This document shows, piece after piece, positions 1 through 6,321 of a stretch of 9,213 bases of DNA. Positions within the stretch are counted from its first letter, which is position 1, and the number at the start of each line of letters is the position of its first letter. The notes below the pieces were generated by a model. It saw only the letters and a list, made by a program, of their open reading frames with translations, was not told the DNA's origin and searched no databases. The position numbers and the translations under genes are program-made. The stretch lies in NCBI GenBank assembly GCA_937902605.1, contig CALFNC010000310.1:1-9213 (forward strand), read 5' to 3'. Source of the DNA: an uncultured Acidobacteriota bacterium (GTDB lineage: Bacteria > Acidobacteriota > Thermoanaerobaculia > UBA5066).

Positions 1-3000
1 GACGAGCGCCTCCTGCAGGGGCGATACGGTGACCGGGCGTTCGAGCTCCTGCTCTATCGCCTCGATCGCCGCCGCCGCCGCCGAGAGGGTGGTCAGGCAG
101 GGGATGTCTCGCTCGAGAGACGTTCGGCGGATCGCCACCTCGTCGAAGAACGACTCTTTTCCGAGCGGGGTGTTGATCACCAGGTCGATCTCTCCGTTGA
201 TCATCCGGTCGACGACGTTCGGGCGTCCCTCGTTTACCTTTAGAACCGCGTCCGCGGTCAGCCCCCCGGCGCGTAGGGCCTTGACCGTCCCACCCGTCGC
301 CATCAGCGAGAACCCGAGCTTCGCCAGCTGCCGGGCGAGGGGGAGGATCGCCCCCTTGTCGCCGTCGTGGACCGACAGGAATGCCCGTCCCTTCTTCGGG
401 AGCCGGATGCCGGCGCCCAGCGCCGCCTTGAGGAAGGCCAGGCCGAAGCTCCGGTCGCGTCCCATCACCTCGCCGGTCGAGCGCATCTCCGGCCCGAGGA
501 TCGTGTCGACCCCTTCGAATTTGCGGAACGGGAAGACGGGCGCCTTGATCGAGAAGCCCGACACCGCAGGCTCGTGCGTGATGCCGACCTCCTCGAGCGA
601 GGCCCCGAGGCAGAGGCGCGCCGCGAGCCGGGCAAACGGGACGCCAGTCGCCTTCGAGACGAAGGGGACCGTCCGCGAGGCGCGCGGGTTGACCTCGAGG
701 ACGTAGAGCGTCCCGTTCCGGATCGCGTACTGGACGTTCATGAGACCGACGACGCCCAGGGCCTCCCCCAGCCTCGCGGTGGCGGCGCGGATCTCCCCGA
801 GCGCCTCTCGCGGCACCCGACGGTACGGGGGAATCACCGCGTACGAGTCGCCCGAGTGGATCCCGGCTTCCTCGATGTGCTGCATGATCCCGGCGACGAT
901 CACCTTCCTCCCGTCGCCGAGCGCGTCGACGTCCAGCTCGAACGCGTCCTCGAGGAAGCGGTCGATCAGGATCGGCCGCCCCGGAAACGCCGCCAGCGCC
1001 TCCCCGAGCACTCCTTCGAGCGCGGGCTCGTCGTACACGATCCGCATCGCGCGTCCGCCCAGGACGTAGCTGGGGCGGACGAGGAGAGGGAATCCGAGGC
1101 TCCGCCCCGCAGCCATCCCCTCTGCCACGTCGCGCGCGGTCGCCCAGGGAGGAGCCGAGAGGCCCAGCTCCCCAAGCAGCTCGCCGAACCGCTCGCGGTC
1201 CTCGGCCCGGTCGATCGCGTCCGGGGCCGTCCCCAGGATCTTCACGCCGGCCCGCTCGAGCGGGTGCGCGAGCTTCAACGGCGTCTGCCCACCGAACTGG
1301 ACCAGGACGCCGAGGGGCTTCTCCTTCTCCACCACCGCCATCACGTCCTCGAACGTCAGCGGCTCGAAGTACAGCCGGTCGGAGGTGTCGTAGTCGGTCG
1401 AGACGGTCTCCGGGTTGCAGTTCACCATCACCGACTCGTACCCGGCGGCCGAGATCGCCTTCGCCGCGTGGACGCAGCAGTAGTCGAACTCGAGCCCCTG
1501 GCCGATCCGGTTCGGGCCCGACCCAAGGACGATGACGGTCGTCCGGCCGCTTGGCCTCGCCTCGTCTTCGGTCTCGTAGCAGGAATAGAGGTAGGGCGTC
1601 TCCGACTCGAACTCCGCGGCGCAGGTGTCGACCCGCGAGAAGACCGGCATGACGCCCGCCGCCGCGCGGGCGGCCCGGACGGCGGCGGTGGACACGCCGG
1701 TCAGCACCCCGATGTCCTCGTCCGAAAGCCCGGCCCGCTTGGCTTCCCTCAGGTCCTGCGCCTTCGGGTCCCCACCGGCCCGCACGGCCCGCTCTACCTC
1801 GATGACCTCGGCGAAGCGCTCCAGGAACCAAGGGTCGATCCCGGTCAGGGCGTAGACCTCGGTCACCGGCATCCCGGCGCGGAGGGCGTCGAGGACGGCG
1901 AAAATTCGTTCGGGGCGCGGGACACGGAGCGACTCTGCCTTCGGCATCGGCGGCCGGTCGAGGCCGTGCGAGATCCAGCCGCCGCACCCGATCTCCAGCG
2001 AGCGGAGGGCCTTCCCGAACGACTCGGCGAAGGTCCGCCCGAGGGCCATCACCTCCCCGACCGACTTCATCTGGACCCCGAGGGTGTTCGACGCCCCGGC
2101 GAACTTCTCGAAGGCGAACCGAGGGATCTTGACGACGACGTAGTCGAGCGTCGGCTCGAAGGAGGCCGGCGTCTTCTTCGTGATGTCGTTCCTCAGCTCG
2201 TCCAGCGTGTAGCCCACGGCGAGGAGGGCGGCGATCTTCGCGATCGGGAAGCCGGTCGCCTTCGAGGCGAGCGCGGACGATCGCGAGACGCGGGGGTTCA
2301 TCTCGATCACGATCCGCCGCCCCGTCTCCGGGTGGACCGCGAACTGGATGTTCGACCCGCCGGTTGTGACCCCCACCCGGCGGATCACCTTCTTCGCGTC
2401 GTCCCGCATCGCCTGGTACTCGACGTCGGAGAGGGTCATCTGCGGGGCGATCGTGATCGAGTCCCCGGTGTGGACGCCCATCGGGTCGAGGTTCTCGATC
2501 GAGCAGACGACGACGCACGTGTCCCTGGCGTCGCGCATCAGCTCGAGCTCGAACTCTTTCCATCCGAGGACCGACTCCTCGACCAGGACCTCGTGGACCG
2601 GCGAGAGGAGGAGTCCGCGCTTGACGATCGCCTCGAAGTCCTCCGCGTTGTAGGCGATCCCGCCCCCGGTCCCCCCCAGGGTGAAGGATGGGCGGATGAT
2701 CACGGGGAAACCGAACGGCCGGACGATCGCGCGTGCCTCGTCGAAGTTCCGGGCGAGCCCCGACCGGAGGACGTCGACCCCCACCTCCTGCATCGCTTCC
2801 TTGAACAGCAGCCGGTCCTCCCCGAGCTTGACCGACTCGGCCGAAGCCCCCAGGAGCTCGACCCCGAACTTCGCCAGCGTCCCCGCCTCGGCGAGCGCGA
2901 CCGCCAGGTTGAGGGCGGTCTGCCCGCCCACCGTCGAAAGGAGGGCGTCAGGGCGTTCCCGCTCGATCACCAAGGCCACCGTATCCATCTCCAAGGGCTC

Positions 3001-3198
3001 GATATAGGTGGCGTCGGCAAACTCCGGGTCGGTCATGATCGTGGCCGGATTCGAGTTGACCAGGACGACCCGGTACCCCTCCCGCTTGAGGGCCTGGCAA
3101 GCCTGGGTTCCCGAGTAGTCGAACTCGCATGCCTGGCCGATGACGATCGGACCGGAGCCCAGGACCAGGATCGACCTCAGGTCGGTTCTCTTCGGCAC
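1..3198 (-). CDS. carB: Carbamoyl-phosphate synthetase large subunit, C-terminus cut by window edge
   Basis: Makes carbamoyl phosphate from bicarbonate, ammonia (channelled from CarA) and 2 ATP, for pyrimidine and arginine synthesis in the cytosol. The frame runs without a stop from GTG at 3198 to base 1 (1066 codons; E. coli CarB has 1073 residues), so only a few residues and the stop are missing. The start is set by [17 protein letters not shown], the normal N-terminus. Seen: first ATP-grasp half with E299, N301, R303 in [10 protein letters not shown]; a linking domain about 400-550; second half from about 553 ([19 protein letters not shown]) with E835, N837, R839 in [12 protein letters not shown]-like regulatory domain from about 935. 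T968, T971, K987, N1009 and T1010 match the E. coli UMP pocket. E776 and D784 match two ornithine ligands (E783, D791), but the third (E892) is Ala886. It is a single unsplit polypeptide. carA is not adjacent upstream; the divergent neighbour is a peptidase gene. Confidence 0.97.
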   Translation of the reverse strand, partial: MPKRTDLRSILVLGSGPIVIGQACEFDYSGTQACQALKREGYRVVLVNSNPATIMTDPEFADATYIEPLEMDTVALVIERERPDALLSTVGGQTALNLAVALAEAGTLAKFGVELLGASAESVKLGEDRLLFKEAMQEVGVDVLRSGLARNFDEARAIVRPFGFPVIIRPSFTLGGTGGGIAYNAEDFEAIVKRGLLLSPVHEVLVEESVLGWKEFELELMRDARDTCVVVCSIENLDPMGVHTGDSITIAPQMTLSDVEYQAMRDDAKKVIRRVGVTTGGSNIQFAVHPETGRRIVIEMNPRVSRSSALASKATGFPIAKIAALLAVGYTLDELRNDITKKTPASFEPTLDYVVVKIPRFAFEKFAGASNTLGVQMKSVGEVMALGRTFAESFGKALRSLEIGCGGWISHGLDRPPMPKAESLRVPRPERIFAVLDALRAGMPVTEVYALTGIDPWFLERFAEVIEVERAVRAGGDPKAQDLREAKRAGLSDEDIGVLTGVSTAAVRAARAAAGVMPVFSRVDTCAAEFESETPYLYSCYETEDEARPSGRTTVIVLGSGPNRIGQGLEFDYCCVHAAKAISAAGYESVMVNCNPETVSTDYDTSDRLYFEPLTFEDVMAVVEKEKPLGVLVQFGGQTPLKLAHPLERAGVKILGTAPDAIDRAEDRERFGELLGELGLSAPPWATARDVAEGMAAGRSLGFPLLVRPSYVLGGRAMRIVYDEPALEGVLGEALAAFPGRPILIDRFLEDAFELDVDALGDGRKVIVAGIMQHIEEAGIHSGDSYAVIPPYRRVPREALGEIRAATARLGEALGVVGLMNVQYAIRNGTLYVLEVNPRASRTVPFVSKATGVPFARLAARLCLGASLEEVGITHEPAVSGFSIKAPVFPFRKFEGVDTILGPEMRSTGEVMGRDRSFGLAFLKAALGAGIRLPKKGRAFLSVHDGDKGAILPLARQLAKLGFSLMATGGTVKALRAGGLTADAVLKVNEGRPNVVDRMINGEIDLVINTPLGKESFFDEVAIRRTSLERDIPCLTTLSAAAAAIEAIEQELERPVTVSPLQEALV

Positions 3199-3204
3199 GC
3201 GCGG

Positions 3205-3210
3205 AGTGTA
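3205..3210 (-). promoter_or_regulatory. Candidate -10 element of carB (TACACT), leaderless arrangement
   Basis: On the minus strand TACACT ends 6 nt before the carB GTG, with CCGCGC between. No purine-rich Shine-Dalgarno sequence precedes the GTG; the region further upstream is pyrimidine-rich. Transcription starting 6-7 nt after the hexamer would begin at the start codon. No recognisable -35 box lies at 16-18 bp. Inferred from position and motif only. Confidence 0.4.
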
Positions 3211-3234
3211 CGGGAAGAGAAAGGGGGCCGTTGC

Positions 3235-3240
3235 TAACAT
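3235..3240 (+). promoter_or_regulatory. Possible -10 element for the peptidase gene (TAACAT)
   Basis: TAACAT lies 30 nt before the ATG at 3271, inside the 72-bp divergent spacer. That would leave a short 5' leader carrying the Shine-Dalgarno-like AAAGGA. No good -35 box is visible. Weak evidence: it is one of few A/T-rich hexamers in the spacer. Confidence 0.25.
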
Positions 3241-3259
3241 GGGCCCGGCCTCCCCCGGG

Positions 3260-3265
3260 AAAGGA
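3260..3265 (+). promoter_or_regulatory. Ribosome binding site of the peptidase gene (AAAGGA)
   Basis: AAAGGA is followed by a 5-nt spacer (CCCTC) and ATG at 3271. It supports that start, which also gives the protein a plausible signal peptide. Confidence 0.5.
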
Positions 3266-3270
3266 CCCTC

Positions 3271-5385
3271 ATGACGCACCTGTTTCCGCTGACTCTCCTG
3301 GCCGCCGCCTCCCTCCCCTTCCTGGCCACCTCCGCCGTGGCAGCCGAGCCTCCAGCCCCCCCCGTCGCCCGGAAGGTGCCGAAGGAGACAGTGCTGCATG
3401 GTGAGAAGCTGGTCGATCCATACGCCTGGCTCCGCGAGAAGGCGAGTCCCGAGGTCCGCGCCCATCTCGAGGCGGAGAACGCCTACGCCGACGCCGTGGC
3501 GAAGCCGCTGGCGCCGCTCCGGGAGACGCTCTACGCCGAGATCCTGGGACGGATCAAGGAGACCGACCTGTCCGTCCCGTATCGCAAGGGCGGGTATCTC
3601 TACTACTCACGGACGGAGAAGGGAAAGCAGTACCCGATCCACTGCCGGAAGAAAGCGACGCTCGAGGCTCCCGAGGAGATCACCCTCGACCTGAACGAGA
3701 TGGCCAAGGGTGAGCGGTTCATGTCGCTCGGGGTCTACGAGCCGAGCGATGACGGCCGTCTTCTCGCATACTCGACCGACGCCACCGGGTTTCGCGTCTA
3801 CACGCTCCGGGTGAAGGACCTCGCCACCGGGGCGACGCTCCCGGATGCGATCCAGAAGGTGGACTCGGCCGCCTGGGCGGCCGACGGCAAGACGCTCCTC
3901 TACGTCACGGAGGAAGCCGCGAAACGGCCCTACCGGCTCTTCCGCCACTCGCTCGGGGCCGACCCCACGAAGGACCCGCTCGTGTACGAGGAGAAGGACG
4001 AGACGTTTCGCCTGGTAGTCCACCGCTCGCGGAGCCGGGCGTTCCTCTTCCTCGAGAGCGCCAGCCACACGGCGAGCGAGTGGCGCTTCGTGAAGGCGGA
4101 CGCCCCCGAAACGCCGTGGCAGCTCGTGTCGGCGCGGGAGAAGGACCACGAGTACGACGTCGACCATCGGGGGGACCTCTTCTACCTCCGGACCAACCGG
4201 GGGTGCAGGGACTTCCGCGTTGTCACCACACCGGTTTCGTCGCCAGGAACAGACCGATGGACGGAGCTGGTTCCCTGCCGCGAAGGGATCGCGGTCTCGC
4301 GCGTCGACCTCTTCGAGAGCCACCTCGTCCTCCTCGAGCGCGAGGACGCGCTCCCCCGGCTTCGCGTCACCGATCTCGAGACGGGTGCCTCGCACCGGGT
4401 CGAGTTCCCAGAACCGGTCTACTCCGTCTTCCCGGAGGCCAACCTCGAGTTCCAGACCAGGACCTTCCGCTTCAACTACCAGTCGTTCGTCACCCCCCCT
4501 TCCGTGTTCGACTACGACGTCGTCTCGCGCGAGCGGAAGCTGCTGAAGCGGACCGAGGTGCCGGGGTACGACCCCACGAAGTATGTTTCCGAACGCCGGT
4601 GGGCCATCGCGAAGGACGGCGTCAAGATCCCGATCTCCCTCGTTTTCCGAAGGGGGATGCGGAGCGACGGCACCGCACCGATGCTCCTGCAAGGGTACGG
4701 GGCATATGGCGCCTCCTCCTCTGCCTCATTCAGCCCGGCCCGGTTCAGCCTCCTCGACCGCGGCGTCGTCTTCGGCATCGCCCACGTCCGCGGTGGGGGT
4801 GAGCTCGGGAAGCGGTGGCACGACCAGGGGAGGATGGCGCTCAAGAAGAGCTCGTTCTCCGACTTCATCGCCGTGGCCGAGACCCTCGTCCTCGAGAAGG
4901 TCACCTCGAAGGACCGGCTCGTCATCGAGGGGGGAAGCGCCGGCGGGCTCCTGATGGGCGCCGTTGTGAACGCCCGGCCGGACCTCTTCGCGGCGGTGAT
5001 CTCGCGGGTCCCCTTCGTCGACGTGATCAACACGATGCTCGACGGGTCGCTCCCGCTGACGGTGGGAGAGTTCGAGGAGTGGGGGAATCCCCGGATCCCC
5101 GAGCAGTACGGCTGGATGCGCGCCTACAGCCCGTATGAGAACCTCGAGAGGAAGGCATACCCGGCAATGCTCGTGAAGACGTCGTTCGACGACAGCCAGG
5201 TGATGTACTGGGAACCGGCCAAGTACGTGGCGAAGCTTCGGACGCTGAAGACCGACCCGAACCCGCTCCTCTTCAAGGTCAACATGGCGGGCGGCCACGG
5301 CGGCTCCTCCGGACGGTACGACAGGCTTCGGGAGACCGCCTTCGACTACTCGTTCTTGCTGTGGAGGGTCGGGATCAAGAAGTAG
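3271..5385 (+). CDS. ptrB: Oligopeptidase B-type S9 serine peptidase with predicted signal peptide
   Basis: Cleaves short peptides after Arg or Lys; the family (S9A, oligopeptidase B) has a seven-bladed propeller gating an alpha/beta-hydrolase. The protein has 704 residues. After the N-terminal region comes the propeller (about 90-430), then the catalytic domain (about 445-704). The triad reads as S556 (GGSAGG), D641 (FDDSQV) and H676 (GGHGG); the spacings of 85 and 35 residues equal those of E. coli PtrB (S532, D617, H652). E600 and E602 in GEFEEWGNP sit at Ser+44 and Ser+46, where enterobacterial OpB has the glutamates that set basic P1 preference. Other family blocks: [39 protein letters not shown]. 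Odd: residues 1-25 are hydrophobic and end in AVAA, suggesting export, whereas characterised OpB enzymes are mostly cytosolic. The n-region has no Lys or Arg, so export is inferred. It stands alone, divergent from carB and convergent with vapC. Confidence 0.93.
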   Translation: MTHLFPLTLLAAASLPFLATSAVAAEPPAPPVARKVPKETVLHGEKLVDPYAWLREKASPEVRAHLEAENAYADAVAKPLAPLRETLYAEILGRIKETDLSVPYRKGGYLYYSRTEKGKQYPIHCRKKATLEAPEEITLDLNEMAKGERFMSLGVYEPSDDGRLLAYSTDATGFRVYTLRVKDLATGATLPDAIQKVDSAAWAADGKTLLYVTEEAAKRPYRLFRHSLGADPTKDPLVYEEKDETFRLVVHRSRSRAFLFLESASHTASEWRFVKADAPETPWQLVSAREKDHEYDVDHRGDLFYLRTNRGCRDFRVVTTPVSSPGTDRWTELVPCREGIAVSRVDLFESHLVLLEREDALPRLRVTDLETGASHRVEFPEPVYSVFPEANLEFQTRTFRFNYQSFVTPPSVFDYDVVSRERKLLKRTEVPGYDPTKYVSERRWAIAKDGVKIPISLVFRRGMRSDGTAPMLLQGYGAYGASSSASFSPARFSLLDRGVVFGIAHVRGGGELGKRWHDQGRMALKKSSFSDFIAVAETLVLEKVTSKDRLVIEGGSAGGLLMGAVVNARPDLFAAVISRVPFVDVINTMLDGSLPLTVGEFEEWGNPRIPEQYGWMRAYSPYENLERKAYPAMLVKTSFDDSQVMYWEPAKYVAKLRTLKTDPNPLLFKVNMAGGHGGSSGRYDRLRETAFDYSFLLWRVGIKK

Positions 5386-5410
5386 GTTGGCTGGGTCGAC
5401 AAAGGCACTC

Positions 5411-5430
5411 TCACGGTTCCACGACCGTGA
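5411..5430. terminator. Small inverted repeat between convergent genes, possible weak terminator
   Basis: TCACGGT (5411-5417) pairs perfectly with ACCGTGA (5424-5430) around a 6-nt loop. It begins at the vapC stop codon and lies 25 bp past the peptidase stop. Neither strand has a proper T-tract after the stem (minus strand has only CTTTG further on), and most of it is vapC coding sequence. A bidirectional terminator is possible but poorly supported. Confidence 0.25.
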
Positions 5431-5836
5431 AACCTTCGCGTCGCGCGGCCGCAGAGAGACGGGCGTCGAGGCAAACGACCGGTACCTGCCGTGGCTCCCC
5501 GTCGGCGAAGACGAGGGCCGCGGCGAGCTGGAGAGCGTCCCCGGCTCGAAGGTCGTGGACGCAGAGAAGGCGGCGAGCCGTGCTGCGGACGGCTCCGGAC
5601 GGCTCCACCTCGGTCCATCCCGCCTCCGCCTCGGAGAGACGTGTTCGCGCATCCGCGGTCTCGTCCGGTGTCAGCTCGCCGGCCCGCTCGAGCCGGGCAA
5701 TCGCCGACTCGCACTCGACGGCCGTCCCCCACCAGACCACGACGTCCGGGAACTTCCGGTACAGGGTCCGGGCCGCCGCGCTCGCTCTTTGCCGCAGGAA
5801 GAGCGGAACGAGAGCCGATGCGTCCCAGAAGCTCAC
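5411..5836 (-). CDS. vapC: PIN-domain toxin of a VapBC-type module
   Basis: Probable Mg2+-dependent endoribonuclease that blocks translation unless bound by its antitoxin. The protein has 141 residues, usual for VapC. The acidic PIN residues are visible: D5 in FWDASALVPLF, E41 (or E43) in TAVECESAIARLER, D100 in RAGDALQLAAAL, and D124 in VVCLDARLSAAARREGF, followed by the typical last strand FTVVEP. The start is GTG at 5836; its GTGA overlaps the antitoxin TGA by 4 nt, and the Shine-Dalgarno GAGGAGG stands 4 nt upstream, so both coupling and direct initiation are possible. The antitoxin is encoded first, the usual order. The RNA target cannot be read from sequence. No key residue is missing, so the toxin looks active. 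Confidence 0.88.
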   Translation of the reverse strand: MSFWDASALVPLFLRQRASAAARTLYRKFPDVVVWWGTAVECESAIARLERAGELTPDETADARTRLSEAEAGWTEVEPSGAVRSTARRLLCVHDLRAGDALQLAAALVFADGEPRQVPVVCLDARLSAAARREGFTVVEP

Positions 5837-6132
5837 CGCCCCTCCTCGCGCTCCTCCAGAAGGGCTTTCAGGATGTCGGCCCCCGACGCCGGACGGACCG
5901 GAAGCGACTTGAGGATCGCTGGAGACGGCATGCCGGTTCCCCGGTGGATCTTCCCCTCGCGCTCGAGCCTCCCGAGACGGATATCCTGGTCGACATCCTT
6001 GCCGGGACGGACGGGCTCGAGTCTCGCGACGGGTGTCTCCCGATCGAGGATGAGAACCGTCTCCCCGGCTCGGACCCGGGCGAGGAGGGCCGAGAGATTA
6101 TTCTTCGTCTCGGAAATCGTGGCGGTCTTCAT
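5833..6132 (-). CDS. vapB: Phd/YefM-family antitoxin of the VapBC-type module
   Basis: Binds and neutralises the downstream PIN toxin and, as is known for this family, probably represses its own promoter. The protein has 99 residues. The N-terminal half is a clear Phd/YefM DNA-binding domain: KTATISETKNNLSALLARVR, then GETVLILDRETPVARLEP (about 2-41). The charged C-terminal part (about 45-99), ending in ADILKALLEEREEG, is the expected toxin-binding tail. The ATG at 6132 gives the usual N-terminus. No Shine-Dalgarno is seen upstream; TATGAT stands 6 nt before the ATG, so the message may be leaderless. The gene overlaps vapC by 4 nt. A perfect 6-bp inverted repeat (6142-6163) just upstream could be the autoregulatory operator. 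The gene symbol is functional shorthand; the fold is Phd/YefM rather than AbrB or RHH. Confidence 0.9.
   Translation of the reverse strand: MKTATISETKNNLSALLARVRAGETVLILDRETPVARLEPVRPGKDVDQDIRLGRLEREGKIHRGTGMPSPAILKSLPVRPASGADILKALLEEREEGR
5841..5847 (-). promoter_or_regulatory. Shine-Dalgarno of vapC (GAGGAGG)
   Basis: On the minus strand GAGGAGG-ggcg precedes the vapC GTG and lies inside the last codons of the antitoxin gene. It decides the GTG start. It also shows that this genome uses canonical Shine-Dalgarno initiation for an internal operon gene, in contrast to the antitoxin gene itself. Confidence 0.6.
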
Positions 6133-6138
6133 TGGGCC

Positions 6139-6144
6139 ATCATA
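6139..6144 (-). promoter_or_regulatory. Candidate -10 element of the vapBC operon (TATGAT)
   Basis: On the minus strand TATGAT (one mismatch from TATAAT) is 6 nt from the antitoxin ATG, with GGCCCA between, so transcription would start at or next to the A of ATG. A poor -35 candidate, TCGATA (6161-6166), lies 16 bp upstream and matches TTGACA at four of six positions. This is the best-matching hexamer of the set in this window. Confidence 0.5.
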
Positions 6145-6163
6145 GCCTTCTCCAGTTGGCTAT
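6142..6163. repeat. Inverted repeat upstream of vapBC, candidate operator
   Basis: ATAGCC (6142-6147) and GGCTAT (6158-6163) are perfect 6-bp inverted arms separated by 10 bp, so their centres are 16 bp apart. The proximal arm shares three bases with the TATGAT hexamer, and the distal arm contains the stop codon of the small lipoprotein ORF. Position and symmetry fit an autoregulatory operator for a Phd-type dimer. The alternative is a weak hairpin ending the lipoprotein transcript; no T-tract follows. Confidence 0.4.
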
Positions 6164-6285
6164 CGAGGTCTCTTCTGGGCCATCCCGGGCGGCGCCGGGG
6201 AGGGCTCCGGGGGCGGCGTCTCACCGTATTGGCAGCCAAGCTGAAACGCTAGGAGGAGCACCGGAGCCGACAAGGCGCGTTTCAT
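6160..6285 (-). CDS. Putative small lipoprotein, 41 residues
   Basis: No family is recognised. The ORF reads MKRALSAPVLLLAFQLGC, a basic n-region plus a hydrophobic core ending at Cys18, followed by a short Pro-rich, Glu-containing tail (ETPPPEPSPAPPG) and a basic end (QKRPR). That is the shape of a tiny envelope lipoprotein. The lipobox is imperfect: Q-L-G-C instead of L-[AS]-[GA]-C. The start is ATG at 6285; the stop TAG is at 6160-6162, 27 bp before the antitoxin gene. No Shine-Dalgarno is seen, but TACGAT stands 8 nt before the ATG. It diverges from lysC and could be cotranscribed with vapBC. The same frame stays open far upstream into the antisense of lysC and thrB, so an open frame alone is not evidence; the call rests on the signal sequence. 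Confidence 0.5.
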   Translation of the reverse strand: MKRALSAPVLLLAFQLGCQYGETPPPEPSPAPPGMAQKRPR

Positions 6286-6293
6286 GCGGGAAG

Positions 6294-6299
6294 ATCGTA
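6294..6299 (-). promoter_or_regulatory. Candidate -10 element of the small lipoprotein gene (TACGAT)
   Basis: On the minus strand TACGAT is 8 nt before the ATG at 6285. It faces away from the lysC -10 candidate at 6308-6313, with only 8 bp between the hexamers, so RNA polymerase could probably serve only one direction at a time. No -35 box is evident. Confidence 0.35.
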
Positions 6300-6307
6300 C
6301 CCCGCGA

Positions 6308-6313
6308 TACCAT
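6308..6313 (+). promoter_or_regulatory. Candidate -10 element of the lysC-thrB-thrC operon (TACCAT)
   Basis: TACCAT is 8 nt before the lysC ATG (CCCGCCTC between), and no Shine-Dalgarno is present. It is the near mirror of the opposing TACGAT: read outward, ATGGTA and ATCGTA differ at one base. No threonine-attenuator leader peptide or terminator fits in so short a leader, so control by attenuation as in E. coli thr looks unlikely. Confidence 0.35.
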
Positions 6314-6321
6314 CCCGCCTC

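Larger units (their letters stand above)
6133..6184. repeat. Direct 9-bp repeat TGGGCCATC flanking the inverted repeat
   Basis: TGGGCCATC occurs at 6133-6141, abutting the antitoxin start codon, and again at 6176-6184 inside the lipoprotein ORF, 43 bp apart (about four helical turns). The two copies bracket the 6142-6163 inverted repeat. They may be accessory operator sites or chance in G/C-rich DNA. Confidence 0.25.

Noticed and set aside
367..3237. 956-codon open frame on the plus strand opposite carB
   Set aside because: It is in codon register with carB on the other strand. It stays open because carB, being G+C-rich, never uses TTA, CTA or TCA codons in this span. Its translation is low-complexity (Arg, Asp, Pro, Gly, Leu) with no domain, while carB matches its family end to end.
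3244..3259. CCCGG...CCGGG dyad in the divergent spacer before the peptidase gene
   Set aside because: A short, purely G/C dyad with no T-tract, expected by chance in this composition. There is no basis to call it a terminator, operator or riboswitch.
3607..4692. 361-codon minus-strand frame opposite the peptidase gene
   Set aside because: It is in codon register with the peptidase codons (both 3607 and 3271 are in frame 1) and has Arg/Val/Glu/Pro-rich low-complexity sequence. It is the same antisense shadow effect; the peptidase has all family motifs.
5361..6252. Overlapping plus-strand open frames (183, 252 and 253 codons) across the toxin-antitoxin region
   Set aside because: Their translations are Arg/Pro/Ser-rich with no recognisable domain, whereas the minus strand encodes clear PIN and Phd/YefM proteins.
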